A stretch of 64,000 nucleotides of DNA, taken from positions 27,291,021-27,355,020 of the forward strand of contig OX335642.1 of assembly GCA_946894095.1 (NCBI GenBank), in the 5' to 3' direction. This DNA comes from Incurvaria masculella. Its lineage: Eukaryota > Arthropoda > Insecta > Lepidoptera > Incurvariidae. The notes under the pieces are model-generated. The model did not search any database. It was given only the letters and a program-made list of their open reading frames with translations, and was not told the origin of the DNA. The translations under genes were made by a program, and so were the position numbers. Positions 47,201 through 59,613 of this stretch are shown piece by piece. How positions within the stretch are numbered: position 1 is the first letter of the stretch; the number at the start of each line of letters is the position of its first letter.

Positions 47201-49939
47201 ACTTATATTTTAGTCATTTGCATTCCTTTAATGAATAATATTGCCCTTTTCCGAACATTTTCTACATTAAAACAATGACCTATGACCCCAAAACAAGGCA
47301 TGATGCGTTAAAATCTAATTACTAATGGGCTTCTTGACGATTCCATTACGCATTCAAAGAGCGAAGAAAAATACATTACTTTTCCAGAACTCGTAACTTG
47401 GCAAGGGCAAAGTCCACGTAAATCATAATGTTCCTCGCTGAAAACTTTTCGTCAAAACATCCTACGTCTTCGTGAGATCCTTTGAATATTTATAAGGATT
47501 CGTAAATATTTATTTCGCGCGCTCCGCTTTACCTGATCATTATGTATTTGTTGAAGTCGTGTTATATCTCTGTGAAAAAATTATCTCCGTTTTATATCCT
47601 AATTGTTTCAAAATTTTCAGGCGAATTCCTTTTAATATTCAATTGTTCTTTCATCTAAGAAGTCTTTGTTACTAAATGAAAATGAAATGAATTTCGTTCA
47701 GATGAGAAGACAATGATAATTTATTTTTCTGTTTTTCGTTATTCTTCACATTTGTTATTTTAACAGTTACAACAATTTTTAAATATCACCTCTAACTAAA
47801 CATAAGAAAATTACTTTGTCTTATACCACGAAATATTTAATTAGATATTGTTTCAGTGGGACGACGTTCATTACAAAGGATCTACAGGTTAGTTGGTTTT
47901 GGGACAAATTGGGACAAATTCACAGCGTGGTACAGAAGATATTATTATGGAAAATAATATTTAATCTTAATACTCTTTTCCTTCCAAAAGCGATAACCCA
48001 ACATCCCATGCACGTACTTTCTTTTAAATAGCAGTTAATTTTAATATCAGCTAATCGCACTGGTAACCATGTGATCAAGTAGACTCAAAAAACCATCGAT
48101 GAAGGAAACTCCTATTATGATAGGCCTGATTTGGGGTCGGTCTGAATTTTAACCACTTTCATGTTAGAAGCTTTATCAAGGTCTGCTCCAGGTTTGGATA
48201 AAAATACGGTGTTGAAACCAATAATAACCAAAATTTGAAAAAAATACTTTGAATACTCCGAGCCTAAAGCCACCACAGTTTAAACAAGCTTATCAAAATG
48301 AATATTAAGATTAGAAATAAATAAACAGAGGAAATCGTAAAGAACAATGTCCAATACTATGTCTTTACCAACTTTGTGGCCGAAAGTGCGAAGATTTGGT
48401 CGTGAAAGGACCGCTATGAACTCTGTCGATGGCAGTCATCAATTATCTCCGGCCTGGAAACTGGTGATACCCGCCGCCGTTGCCGCTCCGCCTGGAAAAA
48501 CTATGATTTAGATAGGGCGCTTTCATCTTTCACGGCCTTCAGCGGAGCGTATCGTAAAGTCCGCGTGGAGCGCAATCTTTCGGGTTTTTTATTTTGTTTG
48601 AATTTTATCGGAAACGAGATGGTATCAAACATCGTGGCCATTGGAGGCGGTGTTTGAAGCGATATTTTGGTTTGACTCCTCCAGACAAGAATTTAATGAG
48701 TATATACTTTCGCTCAAAAACAATGAAATAATGATATTTTGTAGTCTTCAAATCATGAATTTAGTAAGTAATACACATCGTGAATAGAAGAGGTAAGTTT
48801 GCAGGAGAGGTGGATAAATTCCAGAAAATTAAAAGATGAAACGTATTTTTTTTGAGTGAGACCCCGCCAAACTCTGGATACCTAGATACATTTCGGCGAT
48901 TTTTTACCTTTACGTGTAATATTTAATTAAAAATATAATCACGCGTTTCTAGTCAGAATTCGTATTTATTAAACAGTAACCTAACAGCGCGTTATAAGCT
49001 GAATAAACACAAATTTTCAGATCAGTAATAACCTATTACTCTTGTTAATTCATCATATCTATTTCAAATGAAACATAAACCATAAATTCAGATCACTATG
49101 TATATTTTATGATACATTTTAGTTTTATAGGTCAGATATTAAGTATACGCTTCGGATACTAGCAGATTATAATTATAACAATGATTATGTCTTTCTTGGA
49201 AGCTACATTTTAAACGTTTATAGTATATGTGAAACTATTTATAATGATCAAGCGACCTGCAATGCGAAAATGGTTTGATCCAAAACCAATTATATCCGAA
49301 ACTACTATTTATTTTTATCAATGCCTAGATTTTAAATTATTTATTAGATCCAAAAAGCAAACGTCCAATTGGACACGAATATTATTTGAAATTTATGAAT
49401 ATCTACAAAACAAAGCCTGGTCCTTTTTCCTTCATCTTTTATGGAATTAATGTAAAAAACGGCAAAAGCGTAAATTGTTAATGAAATTGTGTACCGAGAC
49501 TAAATAAAGAAGTCGTCAAAAGTATTAAAGTAATTCTAAGAGGTAGCGTATTTTAGGAATCCAGTTATAATTTAACGTCTTGACGATCATTTGTTAAACT
49601 TCGGAGGGCGCGAGATATTGGCTAAGACTTTCGAGCTGGATTTTATAAGGATAATCCGTACGAGTTTACTGGGGGAGGATATACTAAGTCTACTCCTCGC
49701 CTGTGATGTTCCACAATAAGACGTTAAGGGTGTCATTATGACTTCAAAGTTTTTAAGGATTGAAAATGCGTTTACGATCAGTTCAGTAGCAACCGGGGGC
49801 TAGCGTCCCCAATTATTAAGTTAGTGAAATTAAAATGCTGTCACAAGATGAGGTATTCCAAGGGCACTTATATTTTTTTTATTTTAAAATGCTTTTTATA
49901 AAAAAAAATTTTTCACAGTTTTTTGATGGCTCCATACAC
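47201..49939. other. No recognisable feature
   Basis: Mostly AT-rich. A GC-richer patch at 48440-48560 holds no usable frame. Confidence 0.55.
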
Positions 49940-50234
49940 AACGGGTCCAACGGGACCCTATAGCTACGTCTCCGCTGTCCGTCCATCTGCCCGTTCGTCT
50001 GTCATAGGGCCGTAATAGGTACATAGTTGAAATTTACACAGAGTGTGTATTTCCATTGCCAGTATAACAACAAATAGTAAAAATTAAAATAATATTTAAA
50101 TTAAATGGGCCCCGTATTATATATATATATACATATTAATCACAATAACATGTATTTTTTTTTGTGATAAATCTTTTACGATGGTACGGAATCTTGCGTG
50201 TGAGACTCCATCTCGCACTTGGACGGTTTTTTAG
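49940..50234 (-). repeat. Lepidopteran 'GGGTTCCGT' repeat, diverged
   Basis: Minus-strand copy (CTCCGCTGTCCGTCC, ACACAGAGTGTGTATT, CTCGCACTTGGACGGTTTTT). Contains a TA microsatellite and a small insertion before the pol III-like start region. Confidence 0.75.
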
Positions 50235-51027
50235 GATTTTTTTCAAAGACCCTTAAACTTATTGAAAACCAAAAGTGATATCGAAAAAATAAAGAAAATG
50301 TCTGGGAGGGCTTCAAAATGGTCCCATTCTGGTTTCAAATGGTGAAATACATTAAATTGTTTGTGATATCGACGCCATATAAAAAATTGACATTTCATAG
50401 AGATTCATCATTTCTGTCCGCGTAGAGGTTGGGATGAAAACTTCACGGTTCACTAAGACGTTGTAGACAAAAGATAAGAATTTACAAGTTCACTTCTTCG
50501 ACTGGGATTAGGGATTTGCTCCCTCTCTCCTCAGTTACAATGAGAAGGAGCGAAGTTTTGCTTCGATATTGTGCTCCAAGTATCTTGAAGTAGATCGTAT
50601 TAGTTATATGATATTCTTCGCTTAACAACATTTTAGTGATAGGAGGTAAATATCTTTACAATTCTGCCATTGTTTTAGGCAAGAAATTGACCTGTGGAGA
50701 ATGGATCGTTTCCTAAACAAGTGAATAACTGCATAAGAATTTTAAATAAAATTTCATCCTGTTTTTTGGTAGATCGCAGCGAAGGTATCCCTTTCAAGAT
50801 TAGTATGTCCGGCAGTTTTCCTCTACCGGTCACATTTCCAATGACAAACCAATTTTAAATTTTTTTTCTAAATTAAGAAAAATTAAAAAAAAAAAAAAAT
50901 AATTAAAAGTACAGACTAGTCAAGGTTTTGTTTTCGTAAACGGCTTTATTAGCATAATAATGTGTATTCACGTTGAATGAACCGTGAAGCAAGGACTATT
51001 TACTTGCCATGTAAATCTTTTACTAAA

Positions 51028-51200
51028 ACTTTTAGGTTTAACCCACCCGGGTTGGTACCACCGCATTGATTTATAAGATGGTCAAAGCGGCAATGGAATT
51101 TCCGCTTTGACCATTATTTTCCTTCTTTTCTTTATTTTCCATCCAGTTTAACGTAGCCCGTGCTCATAAATGCAAAGTCCTTCTGGAATGCGGTATGTTG
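51028..51200 (+). mobile_element. SINE body fragment
   Basis: Holds CCCACCCGGGTTGGTACCAC, AAGATGGTCAAAGCGGCAAT, TTTTCCATCCAGTTTAACGT. A short direct duplication of the CCGCTTTGACCAT region, inverted, lies at 51100. Confidence 0.6.
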
Positions 51201-51259
51201 GTCTAGTATACGTAAAACGTATGCTACGTATACTTTACAATGACGTGGTAAGTTACGTA

Positions 51260-51507
51260 AAATATAAAAACCGGCCCAATGGGAGTCCGACTCGCACGGG
51301 GAAGGGCTACAATTATTATTATTTTCTAATTTTACCGATTTGTTGTTATAGCGGCAAAATAAATACACATTCTGTAAAAAAATGAGCTGCTGACCTATTA
51401 TGGTTAGCGAGATACAGCCCTGTGATAGTCGGACGGACGGACGGATGGACAGCGGAGGCTTAGTAATAGGGTTCCGTTGGCACCCTTTGGGTACGGAACA
51501 CTAAAAA
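51260..51507 (+). repeat. Lepidopteran 'GGGTTCCGT' interspersed repeat
   Basis: Plus-strand copy: ACCGGCCCAATGGGAGTCCG, AGATACAGCCCTGTGATAGT, GGAC microsatellite, GGGTTCCGTTGGCACCCTTT, GGGTACGGAACAC. About 30 bp at the start are deleted. Confidence 0.78.
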
Positions 51508-52170
51508 GGTCATCCTAACATTTACAATTTTTAAAGATACTCTCACACGTATAACAGATTTATAAGACAAACGGGCGCACAATATGGCAATACCGGGACA
51601 AATTACGTCGCTTTGCGCTCACGGGTCCAGAGCGCGCTACATTCCTAGGAAGACAACTGCCGCCCGGCATCGGCGTGAGCGAACGCTCGGAGCACCAATA
51701 AGTAAAGACGGCAGTCGCTTTTTTATGTTAATCAGCAATTACGTTACTTGAATAAACAGCTACCAATCACACGTATGTGGGCAAGCAATAGAAAACACGT
51801 TTTGTGGACATTAATAAAAAATCCAGTTCTTCTTCGCTGTGATCGTTGAACTGTCTGAATATCTTGACAGCTGGCCATTCATGTCCAGTTACAGGACCGT
51901 TAAGGCTATCGTTTTGAATAATAGACCCAATGAATCCACATACTTTAAATATTCTTATGTTCTTATATTTCTGGAATTGTGCTCCAAAAAATTTCAAAGT
52001 ATTTTTCTATGAACGAATTATTTGTATTCTATCATCATATTAAAAGGTCCTTAAAAAAAAACATAATAAATGAAAACTTAAATCTAAAACATATTGAACC
52101 AAAGTAAATGTAAAAACTAGCCATTTAGGTAAAATATTTTCTCAAACGAAGCCGACAAGGCGGGATCGTT

Positions 52171-52190
52171 CCCATCCCATCCCATCCCAT
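52171..52190 (+). repeat. CCCAT microsatellite
   Basis: Four perfect CCCAT units. Confidence 0.9.
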
Positions 52191-52639
52191 CAATATCGCA
52201 GCGTTGTCTCTCTGGACTTGTAAGTAATGTCCTCAGGTAATTTTTGTCAGCTAATAAATGGTCCAAATATAATGATTATTTAACAATACTTGTATTAGAT
52301 GAGATCAAAATAATCATAAACCTACATTCTTTCTTACAAATCATAATCACTTAATACGATTTACACATGTAAAATATGTTAGTATTATTTCCACGTAATG
52401 TGCTTACAAATTACCATGTAAACTAGTAGTGGACAAGATAATTCACTCGCGACCTGAAAGCTTTCATGTGTCAGGTTTCAGTAATCCTGTTAGCGTCGGT
52501 TGATTTGATGCGTAGGTCCTAACGTGTAATGACGTCGCTACAATCACGTCATATTCTCGTAAGTACTTCAAAATCTTTAAAAAATTCATTAAATGTCATT
52601 TGCAGTGACACAGTAATGGGGCCTTATTGCAATTTTCGT

Positions 52640-52917
52640 AACCATTAATACCAGACCCACAATCTTGATATTGCCCCAACAGACCGCATTCCGAGCCTTC
52701 CACAAGGATAATTCCGCTTCGACCATCTTTTTGTTTAATGCTTACCACCTGGTAGGAAAAGAGGAGTCTTACATGGATTCAGCTTACAGCTCGCATTCGT
52801 GACGAAATGCACCCATACAGATCAGAAAAAGAAAGATAGTGGTGCAAGAACGGGGTGGGAATTCGAACCCAGGCAGGCATGCAAGTCTCTTCGCCACTAA
52901 GGTACGAGCCGCTCGAT
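52640..52917 (-). mobile_element. SINE copy, type A, internally deleted
   Basis: Minus-strand copy with a clear tRNA-like head on the minus strand (GAGCGGCTCGTACCTTAGTG; GGGTTCGAATTCCC), CGTGACGAAATGCACCCATA, and a shortened tail region. Confidence 0.7.
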
Positions 52918-54236
52918 GTTAAATGAGTTTTTTGGCCGCAAGTTTCTGAATTGGGGCTCGAGCATTTTTGCTTCCAGGACGACGGAACCACCGCTCGAGC
53001 AACGATGACGATTTTGAGACAGCAATTTCCGGGCCGTGTGATCTCAAGTTTTGGCCTGGCTCCTTGGAGCTTTTTGAAATCTCGCATTTACCGCAACAAA
53101 CCGCAAACCTTACAAAGCTTGAGAACCTAGATTATAGAAGAAACCAGCAATAAGCAGCCAAATGTTTGAACCACCATTAAACCCATGGAGGTGAAATATT
53201 TACATAAAACGAGCCAAAATATGCATAGCTTTAGAACAATGTCATAATTAATTTCTGAGAAAAAGTGGTACCTACTATTGGCTATGCAATTAAACAAATG
53301 ATAATGGTTGAAAATGATATTGACGATACTGGCCCAAGTGAACATTTGATTTATTCAGTACTTCTAAATAAATCAGACTTCTGGTGCGTTCCGCTGAAAT
53401 AGTGTCTGTTCGGTCAGCACCGTGCGGAGCGAACTCTACCCAAGGCACCGACTTCAAAAGATAATTAAAAATTAAGAAATTGTACATAATTAGTTATGTA
53501 TTACTATAGCTTATAGTAAAGTATTTAAAAGTAATCAATATTTTTTTGCTTTTTGGTGATTATTAGTGATAATGATTTTTTTCTCCCACTGAAATCTTCG
53601 TGCCATTTAAACCTGAAATGGCGAGAGTTATGTGACCAAATCTTTTGAACATGTTTGCACTCTAATTAATTTTCCGTTGAAGATACATTTTGGTTTTCGA
53701 GTTATGAATGTTGAAGACCAAATACATTGCCATTTTAAAGTTATTGACAAAATTCGGTTTCGGGATTATGAATGTTTAGAGACACCAGACAGCTCAGCGT
53801 AAAGCATAATGTTCCAGTCCAAACGCAATAAAAATTGACAGAGTTTAATATCTCTTTGATACTAGGGAAAATAATTTTACGTCCGTATTAACGCCTTATT
53901 TTTCTCCCTTACCAGGCGGAATGGCATGGAGCAGGCTACCGGAACACGTCTTGTGACAACGGCAGTCCTATGCGATATTCTGTCTGTCTTATTGATATTA
54001 TAAGTATGAAAAAAAATAAGAAGTAACTGTGAATGATTCCTTTTAATTATTTAACGAATAACCGGCCGTGAAACATAGGGATTCAGATAGTTTGAAATGT
54101 GTTTACATAATAAATATAAATTATCGCATGTGTCAATAAAAGACACGAGTAATTTCTAAGGGGCCTAGATTTAGCCATTCTCCGTTGAAATATTAAAAAT
54201 AACAATCGCACAATATTGTCCCATAGCACATAAATA
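52918..54236. other. No recognisable feature
   Basis: Short frames only (102 codons at 53087-52779 overlap the SINE and are an artefact). Confidence 0.55.
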
Positions 54237-55520
54237 TTGGTTGGGGAAAAAGTTTCTTCGCATTTTTTAAGAAAATTCAAAACATTTTTTAATATGGTTT
54301 ATTTACATTTAACTAAAGTATGTAGGTACCATTTAGTTTGATAACTTTTTGCCATCTTGTAAGTAGGGACAAGATCCCATTGCTATATAAATATTGGGAC
54401 TTCTGATCAATATACCGCGACAAGTGGTTTTGGCAGTCCTCTCGTGATGTTAACCTGACACTGCCTAAAGAATTCTGAAGAGACCTAAACAGGTGGAAAT
54501 CTGAAGGTGCAAGGTCAGGACTATACGGCGGATGCATTAACACCTCCCAGCCAAACTCTCTTAGTTTTTGCTGAGTGGCTAAAGATGTGTGAGGTCTAGC
54601 GTTATCATGATGAAAAACCACACCCCTTCTGTTGATTAATTCCGGCCGCTTTCTCTCAACTTCTTGCTTTAATCTCATCAGTTGTTCGCAGTACAGTTCA
54701 GAATCGATGGTCCTGCCTGGTGGTAACAGCTCATAATGAATAATGCCCTTCCAATCCCACCACACACACAGCATCACCTTGTTGCGAGTTTACCCGGGTT
54801 TCGCCACAGTATGTGAAGCTTGACCGGCCTTTGACCACGACCTTTTTCGCACGTTATTGTCGCACGTGATCCACTTTTCATCACCAGTTATCAGCTTCTT
54901 CAAAAATGGTTCGGTTTCATTACGTCGTAATAAAGAATCACAAATGAGTACACGGTTCATTAGGTTTCTTTCAGTGAGCTCGTGAGGTACCCAAATATCG
55001 AGCTTTTTTGTGTACCCAGTTTTTTTCAAATGCACCAAAACTGTTCTGTGGTCAATTCCTAGTTCTTCAGCTACGTCGTAACTACTGATATGCCGATCTT
55101 GCTCCACTTTTTCAAAAATGGCATCCATTTTATCCGTAATAGGGCGACCAGAGCGACGTGCATCTTTGACATCAAAATTTCCGGATTGAAAACGCTTAAA
55201 CCAAATTTGTGCTACTCTCACAGACACTGCACTAGGTCCATAAACATCGCAAATTTTTTTCGCGGCTTGCGTTGCATTTTTACCTTTTTTGTAGTAAAAT
55301 TTTAAAATGTATCGAATTTCTTCATTAGATTCACTCATTTTGACAGTACGAAAACAAATTAGAATCACACATTTTCCTAATTTGAATTTGGAATTATGTT
55401 CTTTAAAATTTAAACTTTCAATGATACCAAAACCAGCCAGATACAAATAGTATAGCCAAAGAGATTTTATTACAAGTTCATACATACTATAATGCGAAAA
55501 GACTTTTTCCCCGACCTATT
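54237..55520 (-). mobile_element. Full-length mariner transposon
   Basis: A 1.28-kb Tc1/mariner-superfamily element of typical mariner length. Terminal inverted repeats of about 28 bp are visible. The left end reads GGTTGGGGAAAAAGTTTCTT then CGCATT. The right end on the minus strand reads GGTCGGGGAAAAAGTCTTTT then CGCATT, differing by a few point changes. The ends lie in TA-rich sequence, but no identical TA duplication can be fixed by eye. One transposase gene fills the element on the minus strand. Confidence 0.93.
54313..55338 (-). pseudogene. Mariner transposase (DD34D), one in-frame stop
   Basis: Cut-and-paste transposase that binds the terminal repeats and moves the element by double-strand cleavage at TA. 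Start chosen at MSESNEE (55338), which gives 341 codons, the usual mariner length; the upstream in-frame Met lies almost at the terminal repeat. Seen: N-terminal paired helix-turn-helix region (about 1-110), the WVPHEL signature (about 116-121), the first catalytic Asp in GDEKW (153), HDNARPH (245), and YSPDLAPSD with the last Asp at 280. The spacing 245 to 280 is the mariner D34D. The only break seen is a TAA at codon 183 (54792-54790), where the frame continues on both sides without a shift. It therefore looks like a recently dead copy. The subfamily was not assigned. Confidence 0.93.
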
Positions 55521-56397
55521 ATATGAAACTCCATATAAGCAGCCTTCAACCTAATTGTACGTCTACACATACACAACATCATTTTTCGCAATCTGTCTTC
55601 AATTTTCGCTTAAGTTGCAGATGTGCTCCGCCACGCAGCAGCAAGGTACAACTCTGTTGGACGCCGCGGCCCCGTGCGCCGTCTTGGTCTGCAGATTTAA
55701 CTTCCTATAAAAATTAAGCTATAGTCTGCAGACATACTTTAAAATTATAATATAAATTTATTTAAAACAAAATAAGTTAATTTTTGTGTACATAATCACC
55801 ACCATCTAGCTCGGACTCCTGGTTTCTAATACCGTAAATGTATCTATACCTTTTATAAAAAAGTATCCGCTAACTTAGGGGTTAAATAAACTATAGATGA
55901 TATAATAAATATTTCTATTTGTCAATATATATATTTATATGTATCTTCACCATACTTTCTCCTTCATGTATCCGAAGCCTGCTTGTGGGCCATCAATCAA
56001 ATTTGATTCCCCATACACACACGCGGATTGGTCGATAGGCTTTGTTGCGAGAGAAGGTTGTAATAACTGGCGATCGCTTTTGCTCGTCGTTTGGAATTTG
56101 TCAGCCCAACTAAATGGGTCGGTATTCGAGTGCATTTCACTTTTTGTGCTGTGCTAAGATAACATATGAGCCCATGTAATCCAGGTGGGTAGATCCGATA
56201 TCGACCGTCTGTGTTATGCTATTTAGACCGCATGTGTCCATATTTAGAGCCCTTATATTGATTGCTGTTCCTATAATGTATCATTTGCAAGTTGTGTTTA
56301 TGATTCAAAAATAGTTTTTTTATCAGTAAAATCTGCGTAACATCATATATTATTTAGAATTTTTTCGTACTAAGCTGTTACGTCGCTTATTCCAAGG

Positions 56398-56505
56398 AAT
56401 GTGATATGTATGTATGTATAATCGACCGTGAAGCAAGGACACATTAATCAATAATAGAAAAAAATAACTACTTTACGAATATACAGCAAGGCTGTACCCG
56501 AACCA
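56398..56505 (+). repeat. 'CCGTGAAGCAAGGA' repeat family
   Basis: AATGTGATATGTATGTATG, CGACCGTGAAGCAAGGACAC, ATTAAT, then ACGAATATACAGCAAGGCTG, matching the units at 2961-3056. A short piece also lies at 50984-51000. Confidence 0.5.
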
Positions 56506-56559
56506 GCTGGTTATATTTTTTTATATTTTTTATGGTTGTTATATTTTAAATTAAATTTA

Positions 56560-56945
56560 TGTGCGCCCCCAGGCAGGTTGCACTTCACAAGCGAAGATGT
56601 TGCAATGCCTGGTAGCCTCGGGACGTCACAGCGGGCCACCAGAGGAGTAGGAACAGCCACCTACCTCCAGCAGCACCAGCTCCTAGGCGTCGGGTCCCGG
56701 CGTTCGGCGGCACAGCACTTCGCCCAGAGGCGAGACGACAGCGTGGTCAGGCGCGCGGCGGGTTGCGGGCGTGGAGCCCTACGTGAGCTCCATTATAAAA
56801 GTTTGCGGAAACGCGACGCATGCGTGCACCATGCGTGACAGCTAGTAGGCGACAGAGGGTGGCATAGGAAAAACTTCGGATGGGATTGAATGCTTGTGAA
56901 GTGCAAACTACCCACCCAGGTCACCCATGCCATATTGGCGTGAAC
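56560..56945. repeat. GC-rich block with inverted 16-mers at its ends
   Basis: GTTGCACTTCACAAGC (56577-56592) and GCTTGTGAAGTGCAAAC (56892-56908) face each other around about 300 bp of GC-rich sequence. That sequence contains a TATA-like CATTATAAAAGT near 56790. A 100-codon plus frame (56536-56838) is open but unrecognised and Arg-rich. Could be a small transposon or a promoter region. Confidence 0.4.
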
Positions 56946-57133
56946 AACTTGCAACTTGCCATTTCTCGGGTCATAAAATTATTTATTTACGTAACACAAA
57001 TAAGTTTATTACCGTACATTAATTTTGATTTCCTGAACAATACAGTAAAAATACTTTTAAATCATTCGTCGGCGCGCATACGGAGTACGGTTTAAATAAA
57101 ACAATATGATGTCATTATTTTTTTTACTTAAAA

Positions 57134-57425
57134 CTAGCTGCGGTACCCGGCGTCGCTCGGGTCCATGTCATGTTGGATTGATTTCGGTCTGAATTATTTA
57201 CTGGATAAAAAGTAGCCCACCAAGCCTCAAATTTGGTAGATGGATACATAGTCCTGGAGACTATGTATCCATCTACCAAATTTAATCAAAATTGTTTGAA
57301 CCGATATGGCATGATTTAATGATAAACATCGACATATTCCCATTTAGAGCTTCTTAAACATTTGGGAGCGAATTTTAAAAGCATGTGCCGCCAGACCCTT
57401 ACTGCACTGGCACTGCTACATAGAA
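57134..57425 (-). mobile_element. Helitron 3' portion with internal palindrome
   Basis: Minus-strand 3' end: CTAG at 57137-57134, preceded by the GTACCCGG/CCGAGCG hairpin region. The sequence follows the 14.5-kb and 59-kb copies back to the GTGCAGTAAGG region. It contains a perfect palindrome at 57229-57283 absent from the sister copies. Confidence 0.78.
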
Positions 57426-57442
57426 ATTGATACAAAACCAAC

Positions 57443-57561
57443 AAAGGCGGGATTAACCCTACCACCTTCCTTACTTTTACAAAGTTTTATAAGGAATACG
57501 AACCACAGCCACCTTCAACATCGAAAACGGTAACCACTCCGAAATCTGACTGCGCCCAGAG
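57443..57561 (-). mobile_element. SINE type-B head fragment
   Basis: Body start plus 5S-like head, diverged: GGCGGGATTAACCCTACCAC, CCACAGCCACCTTCAACATC, ACGGTAACCACTCCGAAATC, TGCGCCCAGAGTTGCT. Confidence 0.52.
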
Positions 57562-57837
57562 TTGCTATACGTTGATAAAATAGATAAATAAATCGGGCGA
57601 GTGGTTCAAAGTTATCGCTCTACATGATATCGTGGAACTTTCTGTAGGCCTTTTTAACACCTACAATTATCAAGTACATCGTTTTAATTTTTATCTTAAG
57701 GTTTGTATTAAATATTTAAAAATTACATACGCAATTCTTGCTCGTTGATCGCTCCTTATATTAATGAAAACCGTATCAAAAAGTCCGTTGCGTGGCTTAG
57801 AAGAAGTAAACGGAGAAACAAAAGCAGATAGCGATTA

Positions 57838-57852
57838 CCCCCCCCCCCCCCC
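57838..57852 (+). repeat. Poly-C tract
   Basis: Fifteen C in a row, followed by AAGCCGCCGCCTCGG. Confidence 0.95.
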
Positions 57853-58219
57853 AAGCCGCCGCCTCGGGGCATTTCGGTTTGTATGACAGCTACATCTTAG
57901 CGTAAGCAAAACTGAAGTATATATAGCCTATCCTTTGTCCTGTATTACCTGTAATAATATACCTGTAGTAAGTTTCATCGAATTCGGATGATCGGTTTAA
58001 GAGTTATGGAGGAACATACATATATACAGAACTGATTTCTAAAAATTGTGAATTTAGTTTTATTATCATACATAAAGTCTACAAACGAAGTATTTTAGAA
58101 AACAAAGCAACTTACTCCATGAACACCCCTTACAGATTTATTATTTGTACAGTTCAGAGGAAAGTGGCTTGCCATTCATAACATATACTAATACATTATG
58201 GTTGCGCCATTTTGACGCG

Positions 58220-58597
58220 TATTCATTCAAATTAGCCACCGTTATATTTGACGGGACAGCGCGCTATCACAAACACACTACACTTAACAGTACACGCTCC
58301 CTCCCGCTCACCCGCGTCAAGAGAGAAACGAGCAGCGCATCGACCGCCAAGACGCGCCGACGCACCTACGAACAGAGATTCTTGCAACGGCGTCCGGTCA
58401 CGCGCGCGAAGTGCTCTCCGCAAAAAGAACATTTACCATTATCCGCTACGTCATCGCATTGTGATAGAACTGTATCCTCATCAAGGCTGGAAGTCAAGAA
58501 AAGTGTTTTCGTGAGTGGTTGGCGAAGGGGGATCATGCGAAGCGGTGTCCCTACAGAACACGCGCTGCTCCTGCTGTCGAAGGCTTTGGTCGTTCAG
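58220..58597 (+). promoter_or_regulatory. Possible first exon with signal-peptide-like start
   Basis: CpG-rich block in AT-rich surroundings. Its 3' part has an ATG at 58535 in good context (A at -3). The frame reads MRSGVPTEHALLLLSKALVV, hydrophobic in the middle like a signal peptide, up to TTCAG|GTTGGT (58597/58598), a usable donor; the frame stops soon after it. No second exon identified, and nothing in it is recognised. On the opposite strand to dpr. Confidence 0.3.
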
Positions 58598-59042
58598 GTT
58601 GGTCCCTAGTTTTCCCACCACGTTTCGTTTGTTTTCTTTATGGAGAAAAAATACCTTAAAATATCAAATAATATGAAGGTGTAGAATCTCTAATCTCCAA
58701 TACTAACAAAAGCTTACATTTAGAACTTTTTCGTTTTCGTTCGTTCGTTTTCACGTACGTTTACCATGTGTTAGAATAGTGGGGTTATTTTAAGGTAGAG
58801 GATAGTGTTTCATTTCTTTTATTAATTTAACTTCTGGTAGTCAAACTACACTAACTTCACCCTTTGCTGTATAATATAATCATATTTAACATAATCATTG
58901 ACTAAAGTGCATTTATTACCATCTTACAATCAATGCAATTAGAAAAATTGTCAGCATATTAGTCATGTCCTAATTTGACTGATCCGCGGATTAAATTAAC
59001 GGAGGAAAAAAACCGGCAAAGAAACTTTTACTAATTTTACTG

Positions 59043-59613
59043 AAGTACGGCTTGGTATTTTCCGCAATTTTAGGACTACTTGGCAAAATACTTCAGAACA
59101 AATTACTCGATTTAGATGCGGATTGTATCTACGTCTAGCCTGATTCTTCTCAAAACTTATAGGCTACATAATATAACGCTTCATTACCAGAAGGGTGAGT
59201 AGTGAGTGTTAAATTCTTATAACTTGCGAACCACTTACCCGATTTATGTGCGTATTTTATCAATGTCTCTCTGGGAGCAGTCAGGTTCGAGACGGGTTAC
59301 TGTTTTCGATGTTGAGGCTAGCTGTGGGTTGGAGTCCACGCAAAACTTACCTACGTTACACGTTACTTACGTTCTAGGTAAGCAATGTTACAGTGCAAGC
59401 CACCAAATGTCAACGAAGCTCTAAAAGGGAATTATTGGATGTTTCTCATTAAATCATGCTATTTCATCTCGAACGATCTTGATTAAATTTGGTAGATGGA
59501 TACATTGTCCTGGACCAGTTTGACCCTATTTTGGATCAGTCATGTGGGCTACTTTTTATCCATGAAATAATTTAGCCGACACTAACCCGAGCGAAGCCGG
59601 GTACCGCAGCTAG
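59043..59613 (+). mobile_element. 5'-truncated Helitron
   Basis: High similarity to 14787-15405, from GTACGGCTTGGTATTTTCCG to the end hairpin CCCGAGCGAAGCCGGG and CTAG at 59610-59613. The 5' end and the G-rich tract are missing. Confidence 0.82.

Noticed and set aside
56536..56838. 100-codon plus frame in the GC-rich block
   Set aside because: Arg/Gln-rich composition explained by GC content; no recognisable sequence.
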